Part shown: positions 24,990 through 34,281 of the stretch, one piece after another
Numbering within the stretch: position 1 is the first letter of the stretch
Layout: each line of letters starts with the position of its first letter
NCBI GenBank assembly: GCA_900068845.1
Contig: CEFQ01000008.1
Coordinates: 186,001-250,000 of the forward strand
Length of the DNA: 64,000 nucleotides
Direction: 5' to 3'
DNA from: Enterobacter ludwigii
Lineage (GTDB): Bacteria; Pseudomonadota; Gammaproteobacteria; Enterobacterales; Enterobacteriaceae
Notes under the pieces: model-generated
Told to the model about the DNA's origin: nothing
Database searches by the model: none
Seen by the model: the letters and a program-made list of their open reading frames with translations, nothing else
Position numbers and translations under genes: made by a program

Positions 24990-26384
24990 TTATAATGCGG
25001 GATGCTGTTTATGCCAGTCGGTGACCTGCTGGAACGCCCACGCGCCCTGAATCATGGTGGCCTCCGCGAAGTGGGCCGCCACCAACTGGAAGCCAATCGG
25101 CGCGCCGTTCGCAGTCATGCCGCATGGCAAGGTGATGGTGGGATGCCCGCTGGCGTCGAATGCACTGGTATAGCGCAGTACGCCGTTAAACAGTGCCTGA
25201 TCGGTACCAAAACGGGTCATGGTGTCCCAGGTCAATCCGGCATAGGCGGTGGCCGGAGCCAGAATCAGATCAACCTGCGTGAACAGGGCGGAGATATCGC
25301 CGCGCAGCGCCGCCCGGCTGAGCAGCAAACGCTGATACTCCAGCGCGCTGACGCGGTGACCGAGATCCAACAGGCCAGCCAGACCGGGGCCATAGTGATC
25401 TTTCTGCGCCGGATAAGTTTCTTCGTGCGCTAGCGCGGTTTCCACGGCGCAGAGTGCGCTCCACTCGGCGGCGGCTTTTTCGGTATCGGGTAAGGTAATG
25501 TCCACCAGCGTTGCGCCGAGCGAACTCAGGGTGGCGATCGCCGATTGCAGCGCGACACGCGTCTCCTCGTCGACTTTCTCCAGCGCCCAGCTCTTATCTA
25601 CGCCGATGCGCATCTTGCTGATGCCGCGCGTCATCAGCGCCAGATAATCCGGCACCGGCTCGCTGCTGGAGGTGGGATCTTTGTCATCGCGACCGGCAAT
25701 TGCCTGCAACATGGCGGCGGCATCGGCGGCGTTACGTGCCATCGGGCCGATATGATCGAGTGATGCCGCCAGTTCACAGGCACCGTGACGTGTGACGCGG
25801 CCCCACGTGGGTTTGATGCCGGTCAGGCCGTTGGCGTTGGAGGGAAAACGAATCGATCCGCCGGTATCGGTGCCAATTGAGCCGAAGCATAAACCGGCGG
25901 CAGTGGCGACGCCGGAGCCGCTGGAGGAAACGCCAGTCCATAGCGCGCTGCCCCACGGATTATTTGGACGGGTGATATCAGGATGGTGATCGGCGAAGGC
26001 GCTTTCGGTTTGCGTCAGTTTGCCTAGAATCACCGCACCCGCCGCGCGGAAACGCTCCACCACGGTGGAGTCTTCGCTTGGGTAACGATCTTTGTGGATG
26101 ATCATGCCGTGGCTGGTGGGCGCGTCTTTGGTCCAAATCAGGTCTTTAAGCGCAATCGGTACGCCGTGCAGCGGCCCGCGCAATTTACCCGCAGCAATTT
26201 CAGAATCGGCTTCGGCCGCCTGTTTCAATGCGCTGTCGTGCATCACGTAGAAGTAACTGTGTAAGTCGCGATCAAGTGCATCGATACGCGTCAGCAGCGT
26301 TTGCGTGACTTCCACCGAAGAGATTTCGCCCGACTGAATCAAGCGGCCAATTTCCAGCAAGCTTTTGTAATGCAGGTTATTCAT
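24990..26384 (-). CDS. Amidase signature family amidohydrolase
   Basis: 464-residue amidase. The Ser-cisSer-Lys triad is in place: Lys in PIALKDLIWTKD, a Ser-rich loop GVSSSGSGVATAAG, and the nucleophile in GTDTGGSIRFPSNANGLTGI. It hydrolyses an amide to acid and ammonia in the cytoplasm, a natural partner for the neighbouring amide importer. AGGTAAGG lies just before the ATG at 26384; an in-frame start 51 bp upstream is less likely. Substrate range cannot be read, but the context suggests short or aryl amides as nitrogen sources. Confidence 0.9.
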   Translation of the reverse strand: MNNLHYKSLLEIGRLIQSGEISSVEVTQTLLTRIDALDRDLHSYFYVMHDSALKQAAEADSEIAAGKLRGPLHGVPIALKDLIWTKDAPTSHGMIIHKDRYPSEDSTVVERFRAAGAVILGKLTQTESAFADHHPDITRPNNPWGSALWTGVSSSGSGVATAAGLCFGSIGTDTGGSIRFPSNANGLTGIKPTWGRVTRHGACELAASLDHIGPMARNAADAAAMLQAIAGRDDKDPTSSSEPVPDYLALMTRGISKMRIGVDKSWALEKVDEETRVALQSAIATLSSLGATLVDITLPDTEKAAAEWSALCAVETALAHEETYPAQKDHYGPGLAGLLDLGHRVSALEYQRLLLSRAALRGDISALFTQVDLILAPATAYAGLTWDTMTRFGTDQALFNGVLRYTSAFDASGHPTITLPCGMTANGAPIGFQLVAAHFAEATMIQGAWAFQQVTDWHKQHPAL

Positions 26385-26755
26385 CGTGACCTTACCTCGT
26401 GAGGGAGAGATGTGTTGATGAATAACGTAAGTCACTCCGTGAAGTGCGGCTGTGTTTAGGCGGACAGATGTTATGTCTGAAATGACATGTTGGGGGAAGT
26501 TGTGAGAAGGTCGCCATGAATGGCGTAATGCCGATCAGTTAAGCCCCGTATTAATTACCGTACATACCGTAGCGGCGCGATTTATCGCGCAATAAATTGC
26601 GCCGCTACAATGTGTGCGCCAGGTAGTTGGGGTTTTCATCTCTTAACTGACAAGCATTACGCCATTTATGGCGACCGAATAATGTAAACCTTCCTAAAGC
26701 TGCTCATTAATACGCCGATAACGCTAAGGAATAGTACATAACGAGGATTATTTTC
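26385..26755. other. Intergenic region with composite repeat
   Basis: 370 bp between the amidase and the orphan gene. It is dominated by the 168-bp composite element at 26509-26676. The 3' part (ACCTTCCTAAAGCTGCTCAT onward) should hold the promoter of the orphan gene; the 5' part holds the amidase promoter. No gene is supported. Confidence 0.6.
26509..26676. repeat. 168-bp composite palindromic element, copy 1
   Basis: Outer arms GGTCGCCATGAATGGCG and CGCCATTTATGGCGACC are inverted, followed inward by complementary TCAGTTAAG and CTTAACTGA, and the 40-bp palindrome (26569-26608) sits in the middle. The copy at 42510-42677 is nearly identical over the whole length. The structure is that of a small non-autonomous, hairpin-forming element (MITE-like). 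Confidence 0.88.
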
Positions 26756-28186
26756 ATGCTACATGGGATTGGCAGCAGCGTACTGAGAAATTTAATCGCG
26801 GCGAATGCGGTGGTAACGCCGTCGGTGAATAACACATCCGCGCAGAATGCCCTGATGGCGGAAGCGTCCACCAAAGTGACCTTCAGCGAGGCGAGTGATG
26901 CTATCGCCGCTATCTACAAAATTGAGCCCGCGCAGGTCAAAAGTTCCGTCGAGGTAACCAGCAGCCTGCAAGCGCAGTTGAACGGTGCCGCGCATGCACG
27001 CGGTATCGATATGAACGGCCTGGGCAGCACATTGCTGAGTAATCTGGCCAGTCATCGTGGCGACGTGACCTTAAGCGTTCCGGCGACCGAAGCGGTAAAC
27101 GGCGCGCAGAGCAGCAGCCAAAGTGCGCTGGCACTGACCATCACTACTCAATCCGGCGTGCAGGTGAGTTTGCAAATGACACGTCAACAGGGCGGCATGG
27201 TGGTGGAACTGAAAACCAGCGGCGGCCAGCTGAGCAATGTTGAGGCGGCGGCGATGGGCCAGCTGTCAGCGGGCTTGCAGAAAGCGCTGGATGGTCTCGA
27301 TGGCAGCACCACCAAACTCGATATCAGCGATCTGATGAAGTTTGATAGTTCAGTGTTAAAAAGTATCGATTTGAAGACCGATCTGCGTAATGGCAATAAC
27401 GTCACGCAGTCGCTTAATCTGCATGCCGACGATCAGGAGCGCTGGCTTGGATTCCACAACGGTGATGTCAGCATTAAACTCGATACGGATGTTTCGAAAC
27501 TGACGCAGGCGGGCAGCGCGGCGCAGCAGGCGGCGGCGCTGGATCAGTGGAGCAGTAAGTTCGATCAGGCAGCTTCGCGCGGTAACGGCGATCGGGACAT
27601 GCTGATGCTGTTTAAAGACAGCTTCCGCGCGCTCAATACCACCGAAGGCAAAGCGGCTGAAAGTATTAATACGCAGCGCGTGAAATCGGTTGATGCCAAT
27701 GCGGCGAAGAACGGGGCAATTAGCGGGCTGGCGGACTTCTCGGCCACGTATCAGCAGACGCCAGTTTCGGGCAATCCGTACAAGCCGGAAGAGAAAGACA
27801 CGTTCTCACTAAACGTGGCGCAAAAAACCGCGTCGCAGACCCATGGCGATACGCAGGATTTAACCCAGCAAACGCTGTTTAAACTGAAGGCCAGCTTCCA
27901 TACCGCGCTGGATTCTGCCTCAGCGGCGAAACTGACCGAACAGAAGTCGTCGCAAAACTATAAGTATCATTTGATCGATGATGAAGCGCGCAGCCAGACC
28001 TCGGTGACGCAGAATAAGAAAGGGGATTTGACTGCAAATTATGCGCAGCAGCTAACGCAAAATGAGACGGTGAAAAGCTATCAGCTGGCGAAGTTGATTG
28101 ATAGTGTGCAGATTCCGCATAGCGCGAAAAGCGAATTCACCCGCAGTTTCGCTGCTGCACAGTTTGCTGCACTAGTGAATAATTAA
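26756..28186 (+). CDS. Unrecognised 476-residue cysteine-free protein
   Basis: I do not recognise this family with confidence. The protein has no cysteine, no signal peptide and no membrane helix. It is rich in Ala, Ser, Gln, Asn and Thr. A central strand-rich segment (SLQMTRQQGGMVVELKTSGG, then GQLSAGLQKALDGLDGS) recalls large cytoplasmic or surface proteins of unknown function in gammaproteobacteria. The C-terminal 200 residues are helical and polar. Codon use looks normal and ACGAGGA precedes the ATG, so it is a genuine gene. It stands alone between repeats; composition is compatible with secretion by a non-Sec route, but that is a guess. Confidence 0.8.
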   Translation: MLHGIGSSVLRNLIAANAVVTPSVNNTSAQNALMAEASTKVTFSEASDAIAAIYKIEPAQVKSSVEVTSSLQAQLNGAAHARGIDMNGLGSTLLSNLASHRGDVTLSVPATEAVNGAQSSSQSALALTITTQSGVQVSLQMTRQQGGMVVELKTSGGQLSNVEAAAMGQLSAGLQKALDGLDGSTTKLDISDLMKFDSSVLKSIDLKTDLRNGNNVTQSLNLHADDQERWLGFHNGDVSIKLDTDVSKLTQAGSAAQQAAALDQWSSKFDQAASRGNGDRDMLMLFKDSFRALNTTEGKAAESINTQRVKSVDANAAKNGAISGLADFSATYQQTPVSGNPYKPEEKDTFSLNVAQKTASQTHGDTQDLTQQTLFKLKASFHTALDSASAAKLTEQKSSQNYKYHLIDDEARSQTSVTQNKKGDLTANYAQQLTQNETVKSYQLAKLIDSVQIPHSAKSEFTRSFAAAQFAALVNN

Positions 28187-28575
28187 TATTCCGCGCCGCT
28201 ATTAAAATCCGCACCGCTTTGTAGCTGCGCGATTTATCGCGCTTTTTTGGCCGTTGAACGGGAGCGCGCAATAAATTGCGCCGCTACGATTATGTGCATA
28301 ATAAAGCTTTGCTTAGCGTTATTTGATCTTAAGAATTACTCGCCGCATTTTTATGCTGTTTAATAGTCCGCAGCGCCGCCGCTAGCCTGTTGGTTTGTTT
28401 AAATTGATCCATAGCTTAATAGTGGCAACGCATTGCCGGATATAGCATAACCGCGCTATTTACTTGTTTTAACCCCGCTGATTATCATCGCTTTCAATCC
28501 GTTATTCATTCCACGGCCTGCTGGCTTTTACAGTGCAGGCTTACTATTCGCTGTGCAGTAAAAGTGAAATCAGCT
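28187..28575. promoter_or_regulatory. Upstream region of the sulfur operon
   Basis: About 390 bp without a gene. At 28221-28287 there is a variant of the 40-bp palindrome split by an insert. Further on are a GGCAA/TTGCC hairpin at 28424-28437 and inverted CTTTTAC/GTAAAAG arms at 28525-28531 and 28558-28564, the latter just before the first start codon. The operon promoter should lie here; a CysB or Cbl site would be expected but is too degenerate to call by eye. Confidence 0.5.
28221..28287. repeat. Split variant of the 40-bp palindrome
   Basis: Begins GTAGCTGCGCGATTTATCGC and ends AATTGCGCCGCTAC, with about 25 extra bases at the centre. It is a longer hairpin of the same family, placed just after the orphan gene. 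Confidence 0.75.
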
Positions 28576-29781
28576 ATGACGCAAAACAGTGACGAGATTA
28601 TTAACCGCGCGGCGGTATTAAACAGCGACGCACAAGCCATCGCCGCCGCACGCCATTTGGCCGAGCAGGCGAAAGGCGGCGCTGTTGAGCGCGATCAACA
28701 ACGTATCTACCCCATCGCGCTGCTCAACCAATTCACCGCATTGGGCCTTGGCAGCATCAGCGTGCCGCGCGAATTTGGCGGTGCAGGTTTGTCTTTCCAG
28801 ACCATGGCCGAGGTGTTTCGACTGATCTCCGCCAGCGATCCGTCGCTGGGGCAAATCCCACAAAACCACTTTGGCCTGATTCAGTTCATCCTCGGCGAAG
28901 GATCTGCGGCGCAACAGCAGCAGCTACTTAGTGCGGTGGTGAAGGGCAAGCGACTTGGCAACGGCGGGCCGGAGAAAAACACCAAACATACGCGTGATGT
29001 GCAGGCTCAACTGGTGACAACGTCACAGGGCGTGCAGTTCACTGGCGAGAAGTTCTACTCTACGGGCGCGCTGTTTGCCGACATTCTGGTCACCACTGCG
29101 ATGCACGATCAGCAGCCTAAAATGGCGTTTATTCCGCTGCCAGCGACGGGCGTAGAGATTGTTGATGACTGGTCTGGTATCGGTCAGCGCACCACCGCCA
29201 GCGGTACGGTAAAACTGCAGCAGGTTGTCGTTGATCCGGCGTTGCTGATGCCGCTGCCCGATGCCGGGAAACCGACGCTACGCGGTGCGGTTTCACAGTT
29301 GATTCAGGCGGCGATTGATGCAGGTATTGCGCAAGGCGCGCTGGATGAGGCGCTGGAGTTTGTGCGCAGCAGCTCGCGGCCTTGGGTTGATGCCAATGTC
29401 AGCCGCAATGCCGACGATCCTTACATCCTCGCCGATGTGGGCCGCATCAGCACCGAACTCAGCGCCGCCAACGCGCTGCTGACGCGTGCCGCTCGTGTGC
29501 TCGACAGCATCGATCAGCAATCGCTGACCGCCGAAAACTGCGCACGCGCATCGATTGCGGTGGCAGAAGCCAAAGTGCTGACCACTGAAGTGGCGCTGCG
29601 TGCCAGCGAGAAACTACTGGAATGGGGCGGCAGTCGCGGCACCTTGCTGCGCCATGGACTCGATCGTCACTGGCGCAATGCACGTACCCACACGTTGCAC
29701 GATCCGGTGCGCTGGAAAACCCACGCCATCGGCAACTATTACCTCAATGATGCGCTGCCTGCGCGTCATGCCTGGATTTAA
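28576..29781 (+). CDS. SfnB/DszC-like flavin-dependent oxidoreductase 1 (acyl-CoA dehydrogenase fold)
   Basis: 401-residue flavoprotein of the SfnB sulfur-acquisition family, acyl-CoA-dehydrogenase fold. These enzymes use reduced flavin and oxygen on organosulfur compounds (sulfones, sulfides, thiophenes) rather than dehydrogenating acyl-CoA. The family tail DRHWRNARTHTLHDPVRWK is present. The N-terminal domain holds GLGSISVPREFGGAGLSF and the middle DDWSGIGQRTTASGTV. I prefer ATG 28576 over the GTG at 28564. It is the first gene of a six-gene operon and shares clear similarity with the next gene, a likely old duplication. Confidence 0.88.
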   Translation: MTQNSDEIINRAAVLNSDAQAIAAARHLAEQAKGGAVERDQQRIYPIALLNQFTALGLGSISVPREFGGAGLSFQTMAEVFRLISASDPSLGQIPQNHFGLIQFILGEGSAAQQQQLLSAVVKGKRLGNGGPEKNTKHTRDVQAQLVTTSQGVQFTGEKFYSTGALFADILVTTAMHDQQPKMAFIPLPATGVEIVDDWSGIGQRTTASGTVKLQQVVVDPALLMPLPDAGKPTLRGAVSQLIQAAIDAGIAQGALDEALEFVRSSSRPWVDANVSRNADDPYILADVGRISTELSAANALLTRAARVLDSIDQQSLTAENCARASIAVAEAKVLTTEVALRASEKLLEWGGSRGTLLRHGLDRHWRNARTHTLHDPVRWKTHAIGNYYLNDALPARHAWI

Positions 29782-29790
29782 GGAGCAACC

Positions 29791-30993
29791 ATGACGCAGG
29801 TATCGCCTAAACAGCGCGCGACGCGCATTAAAAATGCCTCGCAGGCGTTGCAGGTTGCGCAGGAACTGGCGCACCGTTTTCGTGCCGGTTCTGCCCAGCG
29901 CGACCGCGAAAGAGAACTGCCGCACGCTGAATTGCAGCAGCTGTTTCAATCCGGACTCGGTGCCATCACCGTGCCGCACGCCTTTGGCGGTATTGAGATT
30001 TCCACCGCGGAACTGGTCGAGATTTTCGTGATTTTAAGCGCCGCCGACGGGTCGATTGGTCAGGTGCCGCAGAACCATTTTTATGCGCTGGAAGTGCTGC
30101 GCATCAACGGCAGCGAGGCGCAGAAACAGCGGCTCTACGCCGAAGTACTGGAAGGTGTGCATCACGGCAATGCGCTGGCGGAATTCAGTTCGCCTGCCGC
30201 GCATCAGCGTTCTACTGCGGTTTCCCAGCAGGCGGAAGGCTTGCGCCTCAACGGCAATAAGTTTTATTGCACCGGCGCGCTGTATGCCGACCGTATTCCG
30301 ACGCTGGCGATTGCCGATGACGGTAAAGAACAGCTGGTGTTTGTGCCGCGCCAGCAACCGGGCGTCAACGTGATCGATGACTGGAGCGGCTTTGGTCAGC
30401 GCACCACTGGCAGCGGCAGCGTGCAGTTCCGCGACGTAGCGATTGCAGCGGAAGACGTGGTGCCGTTCCAAACGGCGTTTGAGCGTCCCACTACCGTTGG
30501 GCCGTTTGCGCAGATCATGCATGCGGCTATTGATCAGGGCATCGCGCGAGCGGCGTTTAACGACATGCTCGATTTCCTGCGCCAGCGCGCGCGACCGTGG
30601 CCGGACAGCGGCGTGGAACGCGCCAGCGACGATCCGCTCACGCTCGATCGTGCCGGTCGCCTGGCCGCGCGTCTGAGCGCGGGCGATGCGCTGCTGGCGA
30701 TTGCCGGCGACGCGGTTGACGTGGCACAGCGCGATCCCAGCGCTGAAAATGTCGCGCTGGCCTCGGTGGAAGTGGCGAAGGCGCGCGCCTGGACCACCGA
30801 AGTGTCGCTGGAAGCCAGCAATCTGCTGTTTGAACTCGGTGGGTCGCGTTCCAGCCTGCGTGAACACAACTTTGATCGCCACTGGCGTAATGCGCGCACC
30901 CACACCTTGCACGATCCGGTGCGCTGGAAATATCCGGCAATCGGCAACTACCTGCTGAATGGCGTGTTGCCGCCGCGCCGGGGGACGATATGA
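29791..30993 (+). CDS. SfnB/DszC-like flavin-dependent oxidoreductase 2
   Basis: 400-residue paralogue of the previous gene, with the same tail signature (DRHWRNARTHTLHDPVRWK) and central motif DDWSGFGQRTTGSGSV. Overall it is homologous but clearly diverged, so the two probably handle different steps or substrates. AAGGAG precedes the ATG, 9 bp after the first gene. Its stop overlaps the next start by 4 bp. The flavin must be reduced by a separate reductase, which I do not see in the operon. Confidence 0.88.
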   Translation: MTQVSPKQRATRIKNASQALQVAQELAHRFRAGSAQRDRERELPHAELQQLFQSGLGAITVPHAFGGIEISTAELVEIFVILSAADGSIGQVPQNHFYALEVLRINGSEAQKQRLYAEVLEGVHHGNALAEFSSPAAHQRSTAVSQQAEGLRLNGNKFYCTGALYADRIPTLAIADDGKEQLVFVPRQQPGVNVIDDWSGFGQRTTGSGSVQFRDVAIAAEDVVPFQTAFERPTTVGPFAQIMHAAIDQGIARAAFNDMLDFLRQRARPWPDSGVERASDDPLTLDRAGRLAARLSAGDALLAIAGDAVDVAQRDPSAENVALASVEVAKARAWTTEVSLEASNLLFELGGSRSSLREHNFDRHWRNARTHTLHDPVRWKYPAIGNYLLNGVLPPRRGTI

Positions 30994-32351
30994 GCCAAAA
31001 ACACATTCTCCTTAACGCCTTCAACATGAACTGTGTTGGGCACATTCATCACGGCATGTGGACGCATCCGCAGGATCGTTCGGTGGATTTCAATTCGCTG
31101 GAGTATTGGCTGGATCTGGCGCGTTTACTTGAGCGCGGGCTGTTTGATGGGTTGTTTATCGCCGACATACTCGGCGTGTATGACGTCTATCAGCAAGGGA
31201 TTGGGCTGACTGCCAAAGAGTCGATTCAGCTGCCGGTTAACGATCCGCTGATGCTGATTTCCGGCATGGCCAGTGTTACGCAGCACCTTGGTTTTGGCGT
31301 CACCGCCAACCTGAGTTATGAAGCGCCGTATCCCTTCGCGCGCCGCCTTTCCACGCTCGATCACCTGACCAAAGGGCGCATCGGCTGGAACATCGTCACC
31401 GGTTATCTTGATAGCGCCGCGCGTGCGATGGGCCAGCAACAGCTGCTGGCGCACGATCGCCGCTACGATCAGGCCGATGAATTCCTGGATGTGACCTATA
31501 AGCTGTGGGAAGGCAGCTGGCAGGATGACGCCCTGGTGCAGGATAAGCCGAATCGTCGCTACGCCGACGCTAACAAAATTCATCAGATCAATCATCAGGG
31601 CGAGTTTTATCAGGTGCAGGGTTATCACCTGAGTAGCCCGTCGCCGCAGCGTACGCCGCTGCTGTTCCAGGCCGGTTCCTCGGCGCGCGGCGTGCAATTC
31701 GCCGGACGTCATGCCGAGTGCAGCTTTGTGAATGCCGCATCACCGGCGGCGATGCGCGAGCAATCAACGCGTCTGCGCCAGGCGGCGGTGGAGGCCGGAC
31801 GCCATCCTGACGATCTGCGCATCTTTATGGGCGTCAGCGTGATTGTCGCGCCTACTGAACGCGAGGCGCAGGAAAAGCATCAAAGCTATCTCGACTATGC
31901 CAGCCCGGAAGCGGGCATCGCACACTTCTCCAGCTCGATTGGTCTGGATTTGGCGGCATTCGAACTCGATGAGCCGATTCAGACCGGCGACACGCGGGCC
32001 ATAGAATCAGTGAGCAAAGCGTTCAGCGGCTGGACGCGCCGTCGTTTACTGGAGCAGCACGCGATGGGCAGTCGTTATCCGCTGATTGTCGGTAATCCGA
32101 GCCAGGTGGCGGATGCGTTAATTAAGTGGATCGATGAAGGCGATATCGACGGCTTTAACCTGACGCGCATCCTCAATCCGCAGAGCTACCGCGATTTCAT
32201 CGATCTGGTGGTGCCAGAATTACAGCAGCGCGGTCGTTTCAAGACCGCGTATCAGCCCGGTTCGTTACGGCAGAAAATTTTTCAACAACAGGACCGCTTG
32301 CCCGATCGCCATCCGGCGGCGCGCTGGCGCGACGGCGTTAACCTTCGTTAA
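30990..32351 (+). CDS. LLM-class FMNH2-dependent monooxygenase (DszA/NtaA/SnaA family)
   Basis: 453-residue luciferase-like monooxygenase. Family blocks include LNAFNMNCVGHIHHGMWTHP, LTKGRIGWNIVTGYLDSAAR, HLSSPSPQRTPLLFQAGSS and SFVNAASP. Members split C-S or C-N bonds (dibenzothiophene sulfone, nitrilotriacetate, pristinamycin). Next to two DszC-like proteins the parallel with the dsz desulfurisation route is strong, though the natural substrate is more likely a small plant or soil organosulfur compound. It overlaps the upstream gene by 4 bp. Confidence 0.9.
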   Translation: MSQKHILLNAFNMNCVGHIHHGMWTHPQDRSVDFNSLEYWLDLARLLERGLFDGLFIADILGVYDVYQQGIGLTAKESIQLPVNDPLMLISGMASVTQHLGFGVTANLSYEAPYPFARRLSTLDHLTKGRIGWNIVTGYLDSAARAMGQQQLLAHDRRYDQADEFLDVTYKLWEGSWQDDALVQDKPNRRYADANKIHQINHQGEFYQVQGYHLSSPSPQRTPLLFQAGSSARGVQFAGRHAECSFVNAASPAAMREQSTRLRQAAVEAGRHPDDLRIFMGVSVIVAPTEREAQEKHQSYLDYASPEAGIAHFSSSIGLDLAAFELDEPIQTGDTRAIESVSKAFSGWTRRRLLEQHAMGSRYPLIVGNPSQVADALIKWIDEGDIDGFNLTRILNPQSYRDFIDLVVPELQQRGRFKTAYQPGSLRQKIFQQQDRLPDRHPAARWRDGVNLR

Positions 32352-32371
32352 TTTAACCTCAGGGATCTGAT

Positions 32372-33178
32372 ATGAAAATTGCACGTCATTTTGCGCTGGC
32401 TGCCAGCGTCGCACTGCTGGCGTTTAGCGCCGTCGCCGCCGAAAATTACAGCGGACCGTTGAAAGTCGGCACCACTGCGGCCTTTGCGCCGCCGCTGGAA
32501 ACTGCGGTTGCCGAGGCGAAAAAACAAGGGTTGAATGTTGAGCTGGTGGAGTTCACTGACTGGACCGCGCCGAACGTCAGCGTGGAGAATGGCGATATCG
32601 ATGTGAACCTGTTCCAGCATAAACCGTTCCTTGAGAATGCTAACCAGCAGGGCGGATTCCATTTGGTGCCGTTCGCGCCGGCGATCATCAACAACATCGG
32701 ACTTTATTCGAAGAAACATACCGCGATTGACCAGATCCCCGACGGTGGCACAGTGGCGATCGCCAACGATCCCATCAACGGTGCGCGCGGCCTGCTGCTG
32801 TTGCAAAAAGCCAGGCTGATTAGCTTAAAACCGGGCGCGGGCCTCAAATCAACCGTGGACGATATCGTCAGCAATCCGAAGCATCTGAAGATTATCGAAG
32901 TGGAAGCGGTGCAGCTGTCGCGTTCACTGGATGAAGTCGATTTAGCCCAGGGTTATCCGCACTATCTGCGCCTGTCGAAGACCATCGACCCGAACAGCGC
33001 GCTGCTGTTTGATGGTCTGGAGCATCCGGAGTACGTGATTCAGTTCGTGATCCGCGACGGTCATCAGAACGATCCGCGTCTGGCGAAGTTCGTTGATATC
33101 TATCAGCATTCGCCAGTGGTGCGCGCCAAACTCGATGACTTCTACGGCAAGCTGTATCAGCCGGGCTGGAGCCAGTAA
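32372..33178 (+). CDS. MetQ/NlpA-family binding protein without a lipobox
   Basis: 268-residue periplasmic binding protein of the NlpA/MetQ family. The signal peptide (FALAASVALLAFSAVAAENY) has no cysteine at the cleavage site, so the protein should be a free periplasmic protein, not a lipoprotein as E. coli MetQ is. Family blocks: GTTAAFAPPLETAVAEAKKQ, DIDVNLFQHKPFLENANQQ and IANDPINGARGLLLLQKA. The ligand is probably a sulfur compound rather than methionine, judged from the operon. It is followed 2 bp later by the ATPase gene. Confidence 0.9.
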   Translation: MKIARHFALAASVALLAFSAVAAENYSGPLKVGTTAAFAPPLETAVAEAKKQGLNVELVEFTDWTAPNVSVENGDIDVNLFQHKPFLENANQQGGFHLVPFAPAIINNIGLYSKKHTAIDQIPDGGTVAIANDPINGARGLLLLQKARLISLKPGAGLKSTVDDIVSNPKHLKIIEVEAVQLSRSLDEVDLAQGYPHYLRLSKTIDPNSALLFDGLEHPEYVIQFVIRDGHQNDPRLAKFVDIYQHSPVVRAKLDDFYGKLYQPGWSQ

Positions 33179-33180
33179 GC

Positions 33181-34281
33181 ATGGTTAGCCTGACGCTACC
33201 CGGCGAGCGCGATGCGCTGCTCTCGCCGACGGCCGAGACGGCAGGGAAAGTGCATGTGCAGATTCGTGGCTTGAGTAAACGCTATCCCGGACAAACCCAG
33301 GAAGCGCTAAAAGAGGTCGATCTGCAGGTTAAGCGCGGCGAGATTTTCGGCATCATTGGACGCAGCGGCGCCGGTAAATCAACGCTGATCCGTTGCCTCA
33401 ATCGGCTGGAAAATCCCACCCGCGGTCAGGTGGTGATTGACGGTATCGATCTTGGCACGCTGAGCGATCGTCAGCTGGTGGATTGGCGACGCCGTACTGG
33501 CATGATTTTCCAGCACTTCAATTTGCTGTCAGCGAAAACGGTGCGTGAAAACATCGAGCTGCCGATGAAAGTGGCGGGCGTGCCTGCGGCTGAACGGCGG
33601 CGTAAAGTGGATGAGTTGCTGGCGCTGGTGGGCCTTGAACAGCGTCAGCACGCGTGGCCTGCGCAATTGTCCGGTGGGCAGAAGCAGCGCGTCGGCATTG
33701 CACGCGCGCTGGTGCACGATCCTGAACTGCTGCTGTGTGATGAAGCCACCTCGGCACTCGATCCGGAAACCACGCGCTCAATTCTGGCGCTGCTCAAGAA
33801 GATCAATCAGCAGCGTCATATCACTATCGTGTTGATTACGCATGAAATGGATGTGGTGCACGATCTCTGCCATCAGGTGGCGGTGATCGATCAGGGCGTA
33901 ATCATTGAGCGCGGGCCGGTGTGGCAGGTCTACAGCGATCCGCAGCAGGAGACCACGCGACAATTGCTCAATCCGCTGTTCAGCGCGCTACCGGAAGCCA
34001 TTCAACCGCTGTTGACGCCGACGCGTCAGCATGCTGATTCACGTCTGCTGGTGCGCCTGCGCTACACTGGACAGGGGGCGCAACCGGATTTGGCGGTGCT
34101 CAGTGCGCGCGTTGCCGGTGAGCTGACTCTGCTGTTTAGCGCGGTGGAGTGGGTGGATGGCAAACCGACCGGGCAGATGTTGCTGCTTCTTGATGCGCGG
34201 CATGAATCTGACCCTGCGCGAGCAGTGTTAATCTCACTCGCTGACCAACTGGAGATACCCGGTTATGTCACTGGCTATTGA
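33181..34281 (+). CDS. MetN-like ABC transporter ATPase
   Basis: 366-residue ATPase of the methionine-type importer. Walker A is GRSGAGKST at about residues 60-68, signature LSGGQKQRVGIAR, Walker B LLLCDEATSALDPET and switch histidine LITHEMDVVHD. The C-terminal 95 residues look like a NIL regulatory domain (LLVRLRYTGQGAQPDLAVLS), which in MetN binds the substrate to inhibit uptake. There is an N-terminal extension of about 25 residues before the domain. It overlaps the permease gene by 17 bp. Confidence 0.92.
   Translation: MVSLTLPGERDALLSPTAETAGKVHVQIRGLSKRYPGQTQEALKEVDLQVKRGEIFGIIGRSGAGKSTLIRCLNRLENPTRGQVVIDGIDLGTLSDRQLVDWRRRTGMIFQHFNLLSAKTVRENIELPMKVAGVPAAERRRKVDELLALVGLEQRQHAWPAQLSGGQKQRVGIARALVHDPELLLCDEATSALDPETTRSILALLKKINQQRHITIVLITHEMDVVHDLCHQVAVIDQGVIIERGPVWQVYSDPQQETTRQLLNPLFSALPEAIQPLLTPTRQHADSRLLVRLRYTGQGAQPDLAVLSARVAGELTLLFSAVEWVDGKPTGQMLLLLDARHESDPARAVLISLADQLEIPGYVTGY

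Noticed and set aside
30034..30912. Minus-strand frame of nearly 300 codons inside the second SfnB-like gene
   Set aside because: High-GC shadow; composition is rich in Arg and His and the opposite frame has the family signature.
32360..32372. SAM riboswitch or MET-box control of the MetQNI-like genes
   Set aside because: The gap before the MetQ-like gene is about 20 bp, too short for a riboswitch, and I saw no AGACGTCT-type MetJ boxes upstream of the operon.
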